64,000 nucleotides of DNA, from contig CM067081.1 of NCBI GenBank assembly GCA_034008185.1, forward strand, positions 28,580,806-28,644,805, read 5' to 3'. The notes under the pieces were generated by a model that did no database searches, was not told the origin of the DNA, and worked only from the letters and a program-made list of their open reading frames with translations. This DNA is from Gorsachius magnificus (Eukaryota; Chordata; Aves; Pelecaniformes; Ardeidae). The stretch's first letter is position 1. Every line of letters begins with the position of its first letter. This document shows positions 1 through 14,417 of the stretch, in pieces. The translations under genes were made by a program, and so were the position numbers.

Positions 1-4664
<4,664 letters not shown>

Positions 4665-4693
<29 letters not shown>
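4665..4693. repeat. Poly-T tract (29 T)
   Basis: An uninterrupted run of 29 T followed by ACAG. It lies about 85 bases left of the truncated LTR that begins near 4778. Read on the plus strand it resembles a strong polypyrimidine tract with an AG acceptor. Read on the minus strand it would be a poly-A tail, but I see no AATAAA signal just upstream on that strand. A slippage-prone homopolymer is the simplest reading. Confidence 0.9.
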
Positions 4694-4696
<3 letters not shown>

Positions 4697-5240
4697 GCAG
4701 GTTCAGCAGCCTTGGTGGGAGTGTGGGGAAGGCTTGTTGTTCTTTACACAAAGCTTTGTCAAGTTAAAATTACCTCGATGCCAGGTGCCCCCCAAAGCAG
4801 CTCTATCACTCCTTCTCCTCAGCTGGACAGGGGAGAGAAAAATACAATGAAAGGCTCGTTAGTCGAGATGAGGACAGGGAGAGATCGCTTGCCAATTACC
4901 GTCACAGGCAAACCAGACTTGACTCAAAGAAATTAATTTATTGCCAATCAAATCAGAGTAGGGCAATGAGAAATAAGCCCAAATCCTAAAACACCTTCCC
5001 CTCTCCCCTCCTTTCTGCCTGGGCTCAACTTCACTCCTAATTTCTCTACCTCCTCCCCCTCAGAGGCGCAGACGGACAGGGAATGGGGGCTGTGGTCAGT
5101 TCATCACATGTCTCTGCTGCTCCTTCCTCCTCACACTCTTCCCCCTCCTTCTTCACTGACCTTGGTGTTTGCAGGGCTGTTTCACATGTTCTCACTCCTT
5201 TCTCCAGCTGCTGTTCCCCTCAGGTTTTTTCCCCTCTTCT

Positions 5241-5246
5241 TAAATA
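5241..5246 (-). promoter_or_regulatory. TATA-like box inside LTR
   Basis: TATTTA on the minus strand, within the motif ACGTATTTAAG. It lies about 185 bases inside the LTR start, where the U3 promoter of this LTR would be expected. No transcription is implied. Confidence 0.35.
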
Positions 5247-5387
5247 CGTTATCCCAGAGGTGCTACCACTGTCACTGATGGGCACAGCCTTGGCCAGCAG
5301 TGGGTCTGTCTTGGAGCCAACTGGCACTGGCTCTGTCAGACACAGGGGAAGCTTCTGGCAGCTTCTCACAGAAGCCACCCCTGTAGC

Positions 5388-5397
5388 CCCCCCCCCG
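5388..5397. repeat. Short C-tract in LTR
   Basis: A run of about ten C within the first 45 bases of the minus-strand LTR. Length variation here is usual for the family as I remember it. Confidence 0.6.
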
Positions 5398-5653
5398 CTA
5401 CCAAAACTTTGCCACACAAACCCAATACATGTCTACAAATAAAGAAGAAAATATGTGTACTGAAGAAGAAAACAAAAGATTCTACTACTTCCATTTTTTC
5501 AGAGTATAGAATTGGTCTCCTTTATCTCCCCGAGGAGGTTAAATGTTCCTGGAAAGCAAATTTTAAAGGGTTTGGAATGCATGCAAATAGCCGCTGATAG
5601 AAAGACCAGGTGCAGGTGTTCCTGTTTATTACTATGAGGAAAATCCTGAGGCT

Positions 5654-5709
5654 ATCATAGAATTGCCTAGGTTGGAAAAGACCTTTAAGATCACCAAGTG
5701 CAACCGTTG
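5654..5709 (-). mobile_element. CR1 LINE 3' tail fragment
   Basis: The reverse complement carries the CR1 3'-end hallmark: a TTGATGATCTTAAAGGTC-type block, then TTTTCCAACCTA and a short ATTCTATGAT tail. Only about 55 bases remain, so the copy is extremely 5'-truncated. It lies about 225 bases right of the LTR at 4778-5429. Confidence 0.88.
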
Positions 5710-8654
5710 AGTAGGAGCTGTCAGTGTCTTTTCACTGATGAGAAATAGCAGAAGCTGCATGTAAGAACTACACCAACCTTAGACGCTTTTGAGAAAACCG
5801 CTCTTTGATTTTGAACAAGAGGTTAAGTTTGTCCTATAATTGTTCTATTTATAGACCTTGAAAGTAATCTTTGTGTAGTGGGAGTGGGAAGATCACTCTC
5901 CACAGTCCCTTTCATTGCTTGTCAAGAAGTAAGTCTGGGACAGTCTGGGCATTAAAAAAAGTTCAGGATTAATCTATGAAAGTCTGCCTCGAAGGTGAAG
6001 TGCCAGCTGAAAAGCGCAACATCCTTATCTTCCGAAGACTTGGCTGTGATAAAGGTTCATTGCTGTCTGATGAAGAGTTCACTTTGTCTTACCTAATGTG
6101 GTACACGGTCAGTTTGCAATTCCAGGCTCACACTGTCTGTCTTCTCAGAGCAAAAGGCACAAGATTTTAGTAGATGTGGGCTATTCTGTTTGCTATCGTA
6201 AGAAATTCAACTAAAGAGCTGTGGTCTGTTTGTAGGACAGTAAACGTGAGGGAAATATACATCTGAAGCATATCATCCTCATTGAGCAAACATTCTTGCT
6301 GTGGGTGATCAGAAACAGATGGTATTAGTACTGATTCGTGCTCCTGATGCTTTGTAAGCATCAGGTGTTGCTTTGAACCGCTTTTCATGTCTGTTCTTTC
6401 TTAAGTAGTTCATAAAACTTTAAATTTTATGTAAATTTTATGCTACCTTTGCCAAAGTGCTGTTAGTTTTTCCTGTGGGCTAAACTTACTGCTATGACTT
6501 TTGTATAAAAATATAAATGCTTCTGCCACACCAACCTGGGTTTATGCAGACCTTAAATATATATTCCTGTGTAGGTAACTGACCTGTGCAGCTCTTTTAA
6601 TTCCTTTCCTGAGTAAGCAGGACCTTACTACCTTTAGTTGTTGAGCAAAATAAGTGAACTACAGTAGACTATGGAGTGGTAAGTTGTGGCTGATGATTGC
6701 CAGTAATAATGGCAGCCTCCTTTAAATACAGAGAAACTACAAAACTACAAAGAAGAATAATTCCATACATACAGGGAGTCTTTGTGATTCTCTCTGGGCA
6801 ACAAAGTTGTCCTGCCTTTTGTTCAAGGCAGAGCTAAAGTCAGGTCTGATCTTAAGGTCCCTGTCATGCCTCTCACTTCTACACAAGTTACTTTGGTCAA
6901 TACTGTTTGTATGGGCCCAGGTAAAAGTGGTAGAATCAGACTCTTAGGGTTCTCACAGGCACCATGCTGAGCAACTTACTTTCCTGAAATAGCTATTAGA
7001 ATTACCTCCTGGTTTCAGCCGTTGTATCAATTCTTCTTGGGTGCTGCTCTGAAAGATAGATGTTTTGTTTCCTGAGCATTTCTTTATATAGGATTCTAGG
7101 TCTAATTACAGGAGTCAAGAAAGGAACAGATGTTAGTTATTTTGAATTCAAATGAATTGCATACTGAGTTTTTCCCAATAATTTGTGCCTATTTGTCTGC
7201 AAAAGAAACCTTTGCAGTACTGTAAATAGAAGCACAATACCCGTTTTCTGCTCACTTACCAAAACGAGATCAAAGGTGTAGTCATTAAGCAGTTGTCGTA
7301 TCTTCTGATAATGTAGACTTGATTATATGTACTGGCAGAAAATAATTTGTAAAGGCTGTTTCAAAATATCATTGACTATTAACCAATTACTACAAGCCAA
7401 TGAAGAAAGCAGTGGGGTTCACTGTCTGTCTTGGGGAGTGAATAGTGAGAATTCTGCAAATTTACAGTGCTAACTGTGCAAACTAAGCAGATAACTGTCA
7501 GCAGGTTGCTGTTCAAGAGTGGCTTAAACAGTTCTTGTACCCCCTCAAGTTTGTCCACTGCTAATTTAGTTTTCTGTTTCTTGAAACTTTTATTGTGTAG
7601 AGCTAGGCAAAAAAGCTGTTTCCAACTCTGTCACATAAGTGTGGTAATTTCTTGCCCTGAATCCATTGCTTTTACCTGACTGTTCAGGTTGCTGTTACTG
7701 TTTCAGGGTTATGTTAAGCACATATTCTTACAGCTGCTACAATTTCAGTAGAAGCAGTCAGCACTGAACTGACTGACCTGTTCAGGTTAGCGGCTTCCAG
7801 AAAAGCGAGGTTCCCCTCTGGAGTCTGCTGAGACACCGTTGGATGTTGCCCACTTAGTAAGTTACCAACTCTTTAGTTGATAATTCTTTAGAAAGCATTA
7901 AAATAAAATGTAGGACATGTGGCTTGCTGCTCTAATGTGCATGACATAGAACCGTATCACAGGAAAAACGCTGCTGAAATGAAGGGACTGCTGTTGTAGT
8001 GGGACTGGTCCTAACAGCTAGACAGTTTTGCATACGGGACCAGATTCATACCTCAAATTTGACTTGTGGAAGGTTTTTTTGCTAAACTTGTGAATTCCTT
8101 ATGAAAGTAATTTTTTCTGTGCTGTCTGTATGGCTTCTTGCATGATAAGGAGGGAATCCAGAATGACGTCTGACAACCCGGTTCCTTGAACCAGACAGAG
8201 GGGGATTCCAGCCCTTCTTCTGAGAACGGTGTCTGTATTGTGCATCCAGAAGCCAGCAGTTAAAACAAGGAGGAGGTCATGAGCAGAGGGAGAGCACTGG
8301 CCTTCTAAGGAAAACCTGGAGAGAGAGCGCTCCAAATACTGATCTATATCTGTGTTTGCTCATTTTCGCTCTGGTGGTACACAGCTGTTTTTACAGTTGC
8401 CTGTGTATGTGTGCAGACTGCTCTCGGGTCAGGATGGCGTGTTTCCAACTGTTTTCAATATTCTCCTGAGAAATGAGAGAGAGGTTGATCTTCAGGATAA
8501 GAAGATTGGATCATCTTCTTAATATTGTAGGTAAGCCCAGGCAGCCGATCTCCTAGGAGGTAGGGGGAATGCCCTGACTCCAAACTGGTAGCATTTGAGT
8601 GAAGTCTTCATGGTTAGCACGGTTTTGGAGGGCTTACAGTACAAAAGGGCGGCA
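5710..8654. other. Unique DNA, no feature recognised
   Basis: I see no gene, RNA or transposon I can support. Base composition is ordinary AT-rich avian DNA. Open frames are short and unremarkable. Confidence 0.55.
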
Positions 8655-9078
8655 TTGACAGACTGGAGCAAGTCCAGTAGAGGACTACCAGCATAGTTGG
8701 GGAACTGAAGCACATAATACAGGAGGAGAGAGTGAGTGAGCTTCAGCCCGAAGCAGAGAAAAGTAAGGGGGAATCTTTCAAACATCTAAGAGGTGGTTGT
8801 ATAGAAGATGAAGACAAAATTGAGTTAGAGGTGGACAGTGAAAGCAGCAGACATGGATTGCAGCATGGAAATTTCTAATTACAAGGAAAGAAATATTCAT
8901 AGAGTACTTGGACTCTGGAACTGGTTGCTAAGAGTGGCTGTGGAGTCTCCATCTTTGGTGATACTCAAAAGATGATTTGACAAGACCCTGAGAACTGATG
9001 TAACTGTGGCTGGCCTAGGTCTGAGCGTGGCTTAAACCAGATAAACCCCAGAGGTCCCTTCCAACGTAAGCTGTGGCA
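8655..9078 (+). mobile_element. Old, degraded CR1 LINE 3' end
   Basis: Scattered but ordered matches to the CR1 ORF2 C-terminal and 3'-end region are visible: a block like AGTCCAGTAGAGGACTACCA near 8671, then CTGGAACTGGTTGC near 8915, GTGGAGTCTCCATC near 8940, and the terminal CCAGAGGTCCCTTCCAAC near 9048-9065. There are many substitutions and no open frame, so it is older than the CR1 copies at 10.6-12.2 kb. The 5' limit is uncertain. No tandem ATTCTATG tail is visible. Confidence 0.82.
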
Positions 9079-9904
9079 GTTGCATGAGAAGCTTGAAATC
9101 TGATACATGAAATATTAATGCATGTGTGTTCATTATGATGTTAATATCGGCCATTTCGTAAATTACAATGTTTATGTTTACATTGAAAACAAAAGACAAT
9201 GTTGGATGTAGCTAATCGCTAATGTTTATTGCAGTAGCTTTCTAAACCACGTTTTCCTCACGTGGGCAGGGGAGGGAATGTAAATAGCATTACTGTAATA
9301 AAATGCTGTTAGAGTATCCATGTTGCTTGAAAAATTAGCATCTTTCATTTTTACTGTGACATTTCCAGTTAGCAGTAGTGATTTAGCAGTAGAGAGCCAT
9401 TAACTTGTTACAGGGTTCTGTTCTATTGCTGTGGGCTCCTGAGTAGGATACAAATAAGACCAGCTAACAATAACAGCAGTTCGGCATCTTTGCCCCCAGC
9501 ACAAATAGCGAAAGATTGTACAAGCACTCAATGTCAATAAGCACCCCCCATGCAGAGCACATTATTAGTACACGAACAAGGGCACAGCACGTCTTGCCAA
9601 CTGTACAGCAGTCAATGTTATCCATTATGGGTGACAATAAAATCAAAATGATCCGATTATTTATGTCAGATTCATTTAATTCCCACTTCTTGACTAAATG
9701 CTGCTCCCAGTGAATACGTCTGCAGCACAAAGTAAGAGCAGCCAGAGTGAGCTCAGGTACTGATTATTATTTCATGGCTTTCTTTTGGACAACTCCAACT
9801 CTTCTCCAAGACAGACCTGTTCCAGAGAGGGATTGCAGGACAGCAAGTGTCATTTGGCCTCAGGTCCAGGAATCTGTTGTTTAAAAGCTGGTCTGAAGTT
9901 TTTC
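9079..9904. other. Unique DNA, no feature recognised
   Basis: AT-rich sequence with no gene or transposon that I can identify. Opposing 88- and 65-codon frames near 9.46-9.73 kb have no recognisable domain and look like chance frames. Confidence 0.5.
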
Positions 9905-9930
9905 TTTTTTTTTTTTTTTTTTTTTTTTTT
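9905..9930. repeat. Poly-T tract (26 T)
   Basis: A run of 26 T. On the minus strand it is a poly-A run preceded by AATAAA (plus-strand TTTATT at 9935-9940), about five bases away. That arrangement could mark the 3' end of a minus-strand retrocopy, but the spacing is shorter than usual for a polyadenylation signal and I recognise no parent transcript. Confidence 0.85.
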
Positions 9931-10176
9931 CATTTTTATTTGTCATCTTGTGGCCTTAGAAACTCAGGATTGAGATCTTCCATTGATTTTCAACCTTTAG
10001 GGTCAGGGATTGCTGAAGATTTATGCACCGTATCTAAACATCTGCAAATGATGGGAAATCAACTTGAACCATGTGCTTTTGTGAGTTAGCATGTGACTTT
10101 CAAATTTCTTCTGTCCTGCTGAAATGCCAGAGGAACTAATAATTCCAGAAAAGTTTGCAGCCACAGAAAAAGTTGA

Positions 10177-10192
10177 GGGGGGGGGGGGGGGG
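10177..10192. repeat. Poly-G tract (16 G) followed by A-run
   Basis: Sixteen G in a row, then TAT and a run of nine A to about 10203. Long G homopolymers in avian DNA are prone to slippage and sequencing error, so the exact length should not be trusted. Confidence 0.85.
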
Positions 10193-10556
10193 TATAAAAA
10201 AAAAATAATTGTAGAGGATCTTAAAAATGAGAGCACTTGAGCATTTCAGGGAGTGACGAGACTTGACATCCCATTTCTTTGTTGCAGTTCTCTCTGAACT
10301 TTCATTGGTGAGCACTGCCCTCTGTTTTTTCTGTTGCCCTGATTCTGTACTCTTCCAAATGCGAACTGAAGAGGCAACCAGTTTCCAGGCATCTCTAAAA
10401 AAATACTCTTATTTCAGTTCTGACCATTCAGGATAGTCATCTCTCTGATATCAGTGATGCTTCCATAGGAGACAACATGTCTGTTGTCATCAAGGTAGTG
10501 TAGACTGTCTTATCTCTAAGTTATTCAAGTAATGGGGTTGTATTCAAGTATTCAAG

Positions 10557-10945
10557 TTGGGGTTGTTCAGCCTGGAGAAGAGAAGGCTGCGGGGAGACCT
10601 GATTACGGCCTTTCAGTACCTAAAGGGGGCCTATAGGAAAGATGGGGAAAATCTTTTTAGTAGGGCCAGCTGTGTCAGGACAAGGGGTAATGGTTTTAAA
10701 CTAAAACAGGGTAGGTTTAGACTGGATATGATGAAGAAATTCTTTACAATGAGGGTGGTGAAACACTGGAACGGGTTGCCCAGAGGGGTAGTGGAGGCCC
10801 CCATCCCTGGGAACATTCAAGGCCAGGTTGGACGGGGCTCTGAGCAACCTGATCTGGTTAGTGGTGTCCCTGCTCACTGCAGGGGGGTTGGACTAGATGA
10901 CCTCTAGGGGTCCCTTCCAACCCAAAACATTCTATGATTCTATGA
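10557..10945 (+). mobile_element. CR1 LINE 3' end with open ORF2 C-terminal remnant
   Basis: A well-preserved CR1 3' end. A frame open from 10557 to 10907 encodes residues typical of the CR1 ORF2 C-terminus ([20 protein letters not shown], then [15 protein letters not shown] and VVKHWNGLP). ORF2 normally supplies endonuclease and reverse transcriptase; both catalytic domains are missing through 5' truncation, so the copy cannot move itself. The 3' end reads GGTTGGACTAGATGACCTC, TCCCTTCCAACCC, then two ATTCTATG-type tail repeats. This 3' end differs from the GATCTTAAAGGTC type at 11.0 and 11.8 kb, so it is another subfamily. Three ATTCAAGT repeats just precede it. Confidence 0.95.
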
Positions 10946-11004
10946 AGTAATGCAGTTTACACTGGGAAGCCCTCACAGCTAAGGAAACAATGCAGATATA
11001 TTTT

Positions 11005-11074
11005 ACAGTTGGGACCGATGATCTTAAAGGTCTTTTCCAACCTAAATGATTCTATGATTCTATTCTATGATTCT
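11005..11074 (+). mobile_element. CR1 LINE 3' tail fragment
   Basis: About 70 bases of a CR1 3' end: ACAGTTGGGACCGATGATC, the AAAGGTCTTTTCCAACCTAA block, and a tail of two to three ATTCTATG-like repeats at 11049-11074. It lies 60 bases downstream of the previous CR1 in the same orientation but belongs to another 3'-end subtype. It is therefore a separate insertion rather than a piece of the same copy. Confidence 0.92.
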
Positions 11075-11756
11075 GCATAAAGTCTTTTTGGCCCTACTCT
11101 AAAAAGTTAAAGGTATCAGTTATTTTTAGCTCTCTGAAATCAAAAGAGAAGGAAGCCTGTAACTTTACCACTTTATATCGGAAGTGGCAGCTATCAAAGT
11201 AAAGTATGGATTCATTTTTTCATATTGTGCCTTAAATGCAAATTTTATTTTCAGTTTGAACTGTGAGATCACCTGGAAAACAAAGCTTTGTCAAATTGCT
11301 GCTGTGATATGCTTCCATTGTTTGATGACCTCAAATTAGAATGTCAAAGAAAGGCTGTAACTGTTTCCAGCGTTCATCACAAAATCAAGATGTTCACGAA
11401 GGTGTTTTAACTCAGGGTTTGTCTAGTTAGTGGAAATCATTTTAATGACACCCTTGACAGCTTTTATCTGAAGATTTGACATTTGATGATGCTAAATGCA
11501 AAATAAATTCCTGCTTATGAGTGCTCAAATATTAGTTTTAGTAATGCTTCCCTGATACAAGCAAGGTATATCACTGCATAGTAAATCTTCTGCATTGTAC
11601 TGCAATTCATGTTCCAGTGTAAAAGCTAAATAAAGACAAATAATTAATTCCATTATCCAATGGTGGTGGATTGAAACATCAATTCTGTCCAAAAAAGAAA
11701 GAACAACAACTGTGAGGTGACAAATAAGGAATTAATGGTATCAACAATATGTATGA
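11075..11756. other. Unique spacer between CR1 copies
   Basis: AT-rich sequence between two CR1 elements. I see no gene or repeat in it. Confidence 0.5.
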
Positions 11757-12246
11757 TGTGTACAGTTTTGGGCCCCTCACTACAAGAAAGTCGTTGTGTT
11801 GCTGGAACATGTCCAGAGGAGAGCAACAAAGCTGGTGAGGGGTCTGGAGCACAAGTCTGACGAGGAGTGGCTGAGGGAACTGGGGCTTTTCAGCCTGGGG
11901 AAAAGGAGGCTGAGGGGAGACCTTATCACCCTCTACAACTGCCTGACAGGAGGGTGTAGTGAGGTGGGTGTTGGTCTCTTCTCCCTGGTAACGGGTGATA
12001 GGGTGAGGGGAAACGGCCTCAAATTGCACCAGGGCAGGTTTAGGTTGGACATTAGGAAAAATTTCTTCACCAAAAGGGTTGTCAAGCATTCCAGGGAAGT
12101 GGTTGAGTCCCCATCCCTGGAGGTATTTAAAAGACGGATAGATGAGGTGCTTAAGGCCATGGTTTAGTGGTGGGATGGCAGTGGTAGGTTAACAGTTGGA
12201 CTTGATGATCTTAAAGGTCTTTTCCAACCTAAACAATTCTGTGATG
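11757..12246 (+). mobile_element. CR1 LINE 3' end with ORF2 C-terminal remnant
   Basis: The longest well-preserved CR1 3' end in the window. It begins near TTTTGGGCCCCTCACTACAA and keeps an open frame at 11796-12167 matching the CR1 ORF2 C-terminus ([58 protein letters not shown]). Compared with the sister copy at 34.1 kb, the stretch after VVKH lacks about four codons (the WNRLP region, near 12089), a small in-frame deletion. The terminus is GATCTTAAAGGTCTTTTCC and AACCTAAACAATTCTGTGAT. Endonuclease and reverse-transcriptase domains are absent, so it is a dead 5'-truncated copy. Confidence 0.95.
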
Positions 12247-12699
12247 ATCATCTACCTAAATTCCTGTGAACTTCTAGTATTAAAAAATGAAATATTCTTA
12301 CAAGCTGGATAGAGAAGATCTGCAACTGAAATGCATTGACTCTGATTCATTTTGCTTGCCAAAAGCAGTGTCTGCACCATTCTACTTGATTTAATGCAGA
12401 AGACTGTAAGGACAAAGAATTGTAACCTTTTAAATACAATAATTCTTCAACTATTTTTGTTTCAACAGGCTTGCATGAGTTACATGCAGTCAACATTTGT
12501 GGAATTTCCAAAGGGAACTAGAACTGTTCTGGAAAACTGTTAGTGATCTAAAAAGGAAAAAGGCTGAATACAACTGATCGGGTTTCACTCTTGGTCCTGC
12601 AACAGTTAAAGAATAAGGCAAGAATAAGTCTTAACTGTACTAGAAAGTGTTTTGCAAAAATGCTCTTCTTTTAGGGTACCATTAAAAAAGATGCTGCAG
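12247..12699. other. Unique DNA, no feature recognised
   Basis: AT-rich, without a gene or repeat I can support. Confidence 0.5.
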
Positions 12700-12795
12700 T
12701 CTCTGGAGGTTTTCTAGTCCAGTGTTCTTCTACACTTATATTTAGAAAGTTTTTCCCAACCTCCATTGTAATTTGGGAAAATTAAGCCTGCTTCT
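12700..12795 (-). mobile_element. Possible ancient CR1/L3-like fragment
   Basis: On the plus strand, CTCTGGAGGTTTTCTAGTCC followed by AGAAAGTTTTTCCCAACCTCC and a pyrimidine-rich stretch resembles the reverse complement of old CR1 3' regions. Matches are interrupted and the element has no tail, so an alignment is needed to confirm it. Confidence 0.4.
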
Positions 12796-13682
12796 TCTCT
12801 TTTCCTAGTGTGTATTTAGAACAACTGATGGAACCAATGACTGTCTGCAGGCACCCATTTCTACAGAGCATAGGAGAAGCCTAGTCAATAAATTTAGGCT
12901 AAGTTGACTACTATCACTGGTAAGATGGATTCCAGTCAAGGAGGCTTTTACAGAAAACAAACATGTCCTTAATGCATCTAATGAACAGCACAGATGCGGG
13001 AGATGATGCTTCCTGTTCTCTGCAGACCATTGGCTTTATTAGCATCCTAGCTACCCACCATACTACTGGTCATAAACTTAGGCAGCTTAAAAGCTGTTTG
13101 AAAAAAAACCCCTGTAGATTCTGCTTTAATTAAACTCTGTTCAGAGGTATTCAGGCAATAAATTAATTTGCAATCTCATAAATAGCTCTGTCAGTTCAAT
13201 TAATTTCTTGCATCATACATTTAAAGATGTTAATCTTTCTTTGCTAAGGTGCTTTTTTCACTGTAGTTAATGCTGCCATTTTCACACTTCATTCTTTTTT
13301 TTTCCAGATTTCTCTTCCCATCTACCCGTCCATAATTTCCTTCTTCCTTTGTTTTAATTCAGTTCAGATTATCTTTCATTAGCTTGATCTTTGTTCCATC
13401 CCACCTCTTTGAATTCCATTTTTCCCTTCTTCTTTTCCTGAGACCTTTCCACAGTCTTAATTTCTGTTATTTAATGTAGCACAGTTAAAGTGGTCTGTGT
13501 TGCTGGCTTGTTCTGAATTGCTGAACAATCCCTCCTGTTTGTTTTGCTTTCTTAATCCCCAGTCTAGCTGGTGTCTTGACTGTGTTTTTTTTTCTCTTGC
13601 TGGCTCCAGGGCTAATTTGGTGTGTGAGGAGGTGCTGGAATGTTAATGTATATAGTTGGAAAAGTCCAAATACAGGTTCAAC
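12796..13682. other. Unique AT-rich DNA
   Basis: No gene recognised. The part from 13080 to 13260 is rich in TTAATT and AATTAAT motifs and has no visible repeat homology. It could be non-coding regulatory DNA, but this is only an impression from composition. Confidence 0.45.
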
Positions 13683-13701
13683 AAAAAAAAAAAAAAAAAA
13701 A
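13683..13701. repeat. Poly-A tract (19 A)
   Basis: Nineteen A in a row with no AATAAA signal in the preceding 40 bases on the plus strand, so it does not look like a retrocopy tail. Confidence 0.85.
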
Positions 13702-13961
13702 TCTGGCACACAGAACGCAGGCTCCAGTATTCTGGAAACATAATACATCAGTCTGGACAACTCAATCATGAAATTAGCTTTGTCTTTTTCTGTTAATGCT
13801 TGCTGCTTTTTCACATTCTCCACAGTGCTTCAGTAGAACTAAGTTTGTGTTACTCAAAATATTCAGAACTGAAAGGCAGTTGTGTGAAGTAGGAAAGTAG
13901 TTTGAGGTAGAAAAGCTTCCCCTTGCACATCTGGCAAACAGCTTAACCCAAAGTGAGCTTT

Positions 13962-13980
13962 CCATCCTGTTGCAGGATGG
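13962..13980. repeat. Perfect 8-bp inverted repeat, 3-base loop
   Basis: CCATCCTG, then TTG, then CAGGATGG. It would fold as a short hairpin in RNA or single-stranded DNA. No T-run or RNA gene accompanies it, so I attach no function. Confidence 0.7.
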
Positions 13981-14350
13981 TTTACTGCTTGCTTTCCTGA
14001 GAATCCTGTTGTTTCAGGTCACTGATTACCCACTGCTCATCTTATACCAGGGGTTTGGGAAATGCGTGTTCTTCTAAACACTGGTGGTTTTTTTCACATC
14101 CGTAATGAAGTGTACTTTATTTTCCTGGAAAATATAGGTGTATTCTGCTACAGCTGTTTGCTGCTTATAAAAGTCCAATGGCAGACTCTTCTGTTGAGCT
14201 GGGTGAGCTTTGGATCAGGCATTTATATGATACAGGCCAAGAGCACTGCAGATAATTGACAGGGAGACAAAGGAATGGCAGTCTCTTCTGGCCAGAGTGC
14301 TAATGCTCGGGTGATTAGAGAATTCTCTAATTCTTGAATCTGCTTTTGAA

Positions 14351-14417
14351 CTACTTTAGGCAAGCCATAAACTGGCAAGCCGAAGCTGCTCTGAGTGACT
14401 TTGAGCAAGCCATAAAC
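14351..14417. repeat. Imperfect 23-bp direct duplication, 44-bp period
   Basis: Positions 14351-14373 and 14395-14417 are near-copies that share AAGCCATAAAC exactly, with about four differences over 23 bases. The rest of the 44-base period is less similar. It is probably an old local tandem duplication. Confidence 0.6.

Larger units (their letters stand above)
4778..5429 (-). mobile_element. Avian endogenous retrovirus LTR, 3'-truncated, internally deleted
   Basis: I recognise this as a common neoavian ERV LTR, probably class III (ERVL-like). On the minus strand it starts with TG at 5429 (TGTATTGGGTTTGTGTGGC). A TATA-like box lies at 5241-5246, and an AATAAA polyadenylation signal (TTTATT on the plus strand) at 4937-4942. 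The last roughly 20 bases of the 3' end, including the terminal CA, are missing at the left boundary. A block of short tandem repeats that I remember in the middle of this LTR is absent near 5100-5150, so the copy is internally deleted or belongs to a short subfamily. No internal retroviral genes flank it. A 119-codon plus-strand frame across it is a chance frame. Family recognition is from memory. Confidence 0.85.

Noticed and set aside
10557..12167. Open frames of 116 and 123 codons as host genes
   Set aside because: Both are C-terminal remnants of CR1 ORF2 ending in typical CR1 3' sequence.
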